This document shows positions 5,308 to 5,316 of a stretch of DNA of 5,316 bases, in pieces (position 1 is the first letter of the stretch; each line of letters opens with the position of its first letter). The notes beneath the pieces are model-generated. The model was not told the DNA's origin and made no database searches. It saw nothing but the letters and a program-made list of their open reading frames with translations. The stretch is from DTU078 sp002397345 (lineage in GTDB: Bacteria > Bacillota > Clostridia > Oscillospirales > CAG-272), in contig CALLYE010000067.1 of the NCBI GenBank assembly GCA_937875545.1, forward strand, positions 1-5,316, written 5' to 3'. A program made the translations under genes and the position numbers.

Positions 5308-5316
5308 ACCCCCCCC

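Overview
The window carries three conserved genes on the minus strand, in transcription order miaB, mutS, mutL, read from right to left. miaB (tRNA methylthiolation) and mutS (mismatch recognition) are complete. mutL (mismatch-repair ATPase) runs off the left edge after 229 codons. No tRNA, rRNA, CRISPR array, transposase or phage gene is visible. The miaB-mutS-mutL order is the one often seen in Firmicutes, where miaA (and sometimes hfq) follows. Together with AGGAG-type ribosome binding sites, a sigma-A promoter of consensus type and GC-rich codons beside AT-rich leaders, it suggests a GC-rich member of the Clostridia, perhaps of the Oscillospirales/Ruminococcaceae type. The placement is inferred from gene order and style and is not proven. 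The window starts inside mutL and ends in a C-tract, so it may be a metagenomic contig.

Layout. Positions 5112-5316 are non-coding and hold three separate palindromes. The innermost, followed on the minus strand by five T residues, looks like the terminator of whatever lies to the right. A near-perfect promoter (TTGACT, 17 bp, TATAAT) at 5083-5111 then starts miaB (5049-3664). The miaB-mutS gap (3371-3663, 293 bp) is almost wholly repetitive. It holds a run of seven heptamers that overlaps the miaB stop codon, a GC-rich set of palindromes, and four degenerate hairpin units ending just upstream of the mutS ribosome binding site. mutS (3370-761) is followed after 72 bp, with a 9-bp hairpin in the gap, by mutL (688 to the left edge).

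How the genes work together. MutS binds mismatches and small loops and recruits MutL, so those two form one pathway. MiaB adds the 2-methylthio group to i6A37 of tRNAs, a decoding-fidelity step, and is linked to mutSL by conserved gene order rather than by shared biochemistry. The genes are ordinary housekeeping genes. The unusual part is the layered repeat element in the mutS leader and its intrusion into the 3' end of miaB. I see no evidence of a new multi-gene system here.
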